DNA from: Gemmatimonadales bacterium
GTDB taxonomy: Bacteria > Gemmatimonadota > Gemmatimonadetes > Gemmatimonadales > GWC2-71-9
Length of the DNA stretch: 5,635 nt
Direction: 5' to 3'
Assembly: GCA_013813675.1 (NCBI GenBank)
Contig: JACCRH010000136.1
Coordinates: forward strand, 1-5,635
Positions 4,852 through 5,635 of this stretch are shown here, piece after piece. The notes below the pieces were generated by a model. The model saw nothing but the letters and a program-made list of their open reading frames with translations. It was not told where the DNA came from and did not search any database. Numbering within the stretch: the stretch's first letter is position 1; each line of letters opens with the position of its first letter. Both the position numbers and the translations under genes were made by a program.

Positions 4852-5635
4852 GTGCGGCCGCACCCCTTGTCCGATTCCAGACTGCAATCATCTCACCTCA
4901 CCTCGACCCTCCTTTCCTTGCTCCTGGCAGCGGCCGCGGGATGCGGAGGAGACAGCCAGGCTCCTTCCCTCGACGAGATCGCCGAGCCGGCGGGCGCGGC
5001 GGCCGCCCCTGCCGCGGCGCTCACCTTCCGTCGGGTGGCGTCATACGACTCTCACACCTGCGGCGTCACCACCGACGACCTGGCGTACTGCTGGGGCTAC
5101 AACTTCGCCGGCCAGCTCGGCGATGGCACGACGACTGAGCGCCCGGCGCCCGCAGCGGTCTCGGGCGGACTCCGCTTTCGCGCGGTGAGCCCCGGGATCT
5201 CACACACCTGTGGCCTGACGACCGACGACCAAGCCTACTGCTGGGGCGAGAACGCCGAAGGCCAACTGGGCGACGGCAGCACCACCAGCAGCACGACGCC
5301 GGTGGCGGTTGCCAGCAAGCGGAGGTTCCGCCAACTGAGCGCCGGCGCCGGGCACACCTGCGGCGTGACGTTCACCGACCGGGCCCTCTGCTGGGGCTCC
5401 AACGCCTCGGGGGCGCTGGGCGACGGGACCAGGAGCTCGCGAACCAGGCCCGGTCGGGTGAAGGGCCCGGACCTGCTGTTCGCCGAGGTGAGCGCGGGCG
5501 AGGATTACACCTGCGCCGTCGACATGGACGGCGGCGCCCACTGCTGGGGCACCAACAACGACGGCCAGCTGGGTGACGGCACCCAGGATACCGAGCGCCT
5601 GACACCGGTCCCGGTGGTCGGCGAGCACCGGTTCC
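4852..5635 (+). CDS. RCC1-repeat lipoprotein (3' partial)
   Basis: The frame runs from GTG 4852 (alternative ATG 4837) through the window end with no stop, giving 261 visible codons. Residues about 16-30 are a signal peptide hydrophobic core ending in LAAAAG, followed by C31. This is a lipobox, so signal peptidase II should cleave before a lipid-modified cysteine and anchor the protein to a membrane, probably the outer one. An Ala/Pro-rich linker (about 32-58) precedes four RCC1-type repeats of 50-51 residues at 59-108, 109-158, 159-209 and 210-260, with a fifth just starting. Each has the core TC(G/A)V/L, CWG.N..G.LGDG. RCC1 repeats form beta-propeller blades, usually about seven, so probably three or more blades are missing beyond the edge. 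Each repeat has two cysteines ten residues apart, suggesting a disulfide per blade in an exported protein. This is not the eukaryotic Ran exchange factor; likely roles are binding or adhesion, which is inference. Confidence 0.88.
   Translation, partial: MRPHPLSDSRLQSSHLTSTLLSLLLAAAAGCGGDSQAPSLDEIAEPAGAAAAPAAALTFRRVASYDSHTCGVTTDDLAYCWGYNFAGQLGDGTTTERPAPAAVSGGLRFRAVSPGISHTCGLTTDDQAYCWGENAEGQLGDGSTTSSTTPVAVASKRRFRQLSAGAGHTCGVTFTDRALCWGSNASGALGDGTRSSRTRPGRVKGPDLLFAEVSAGEDYTCAVDMDGGAHCWGTNNDGQLGDGTQDTERLTPVPVVGEHRF
5026..5631 (+). repeat. Four tandem RCC1-type coding repeats (150, 150, 153, 153 bp)
   Basis: Repeat units begin at 5026, 5176, 5326 and 5479, each opening with a phenylalanine codon, and a fifth starts at 5632. 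The protein units share HTC or YTC, then CWG and GDG at fixed spacing. Nucleotide identity is only moderate, so the repeats have diverged and are kept by protein structure, not recent duplication. Confidence 0.85.

Noticed and set aside
4520..4891. Long upstream extension of the reverse-strand ORF to an ATG at 4891.
   Set aside because: The extra 124 residues lack codon bias and protein-like composition, and the region overlaps the start of the lipoprotein gene.
5200..5628. A 142-aa reverse-strand open frame opposite the RCC1 repeats.
   Set aside because: It is a low-complexity Ala/Val/Gly-rich shadow of the repeats, which have strong homology on the + strand.

Overview
The window is high-GC bacterial DNA with strong G/C bias at third codon positions. 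It comes from a diderm, because it encodes a BamA/TamA-type outer-membrane barrel and a lipoprotein with a clear lipobox. The combination of a single-POTRA barrel protein, a secreted RCC1-repeat lipoprotein with paired cysteines and short orphan proteins suggests Gemmatimonadota. That assignment rests on family resemblance from memory; Acidobacteriota or Myxococcota are possible alternatives.

Layout: (1) 2-1558, + strand: 3' part of a POTRA plus beta-barrel outer-membrane protein whose start lies upstream of the window. (2) 1559-1678, - strand: an unlisted 39-codon ORF for a single-span membrane microprotein. Its stop abuts the barrel gene's stop inside a palindrome, and a TACAAT box lies 6 nt before its ATG. 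(3) 1697-2398, + strand: a complete PAP2-family membrane phosphatase with all three catalytic motifs. (4) 2399-2587: intergenic region with a palindrome cluster and a putative promoter within an inverted repeat. (5) 2588-4138, + strand: a 516-aa radical SAM protein with a cobalamin-binding-like N-terminal domain, function unknown. (6) 4139-4264: short convergent gap with interleaved inverted repeats. (7) 4265-4519, - strand: an 84-aa orphan protein. (8) 4520-4851: divergent non-coding region with small hairpins and a sigma-54-like match. (9) 4852 to the window end, + strand: an RCC1-repeat lipoprotein, cut off after four repeats.

The genes do not form one obvious operon. Orientation changes at 1558/1559, 1678/1697, 4138/4265 and 4519/4852. 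Only PAP2 and the radical SAM gene are adjacent and co-directional, and a 189-nt gap with its own putative promoter separates them. Most products act at the cell envelope: an outer-membrane barrel, an inner-membrane phosphatase, a predicted membrane microprotein and a surface lipoprotein. The radical SAM enzyme is the exception and the most likely source of new biochemistry. I see no mobile element, CRISPR array, rRNA or tRNA.
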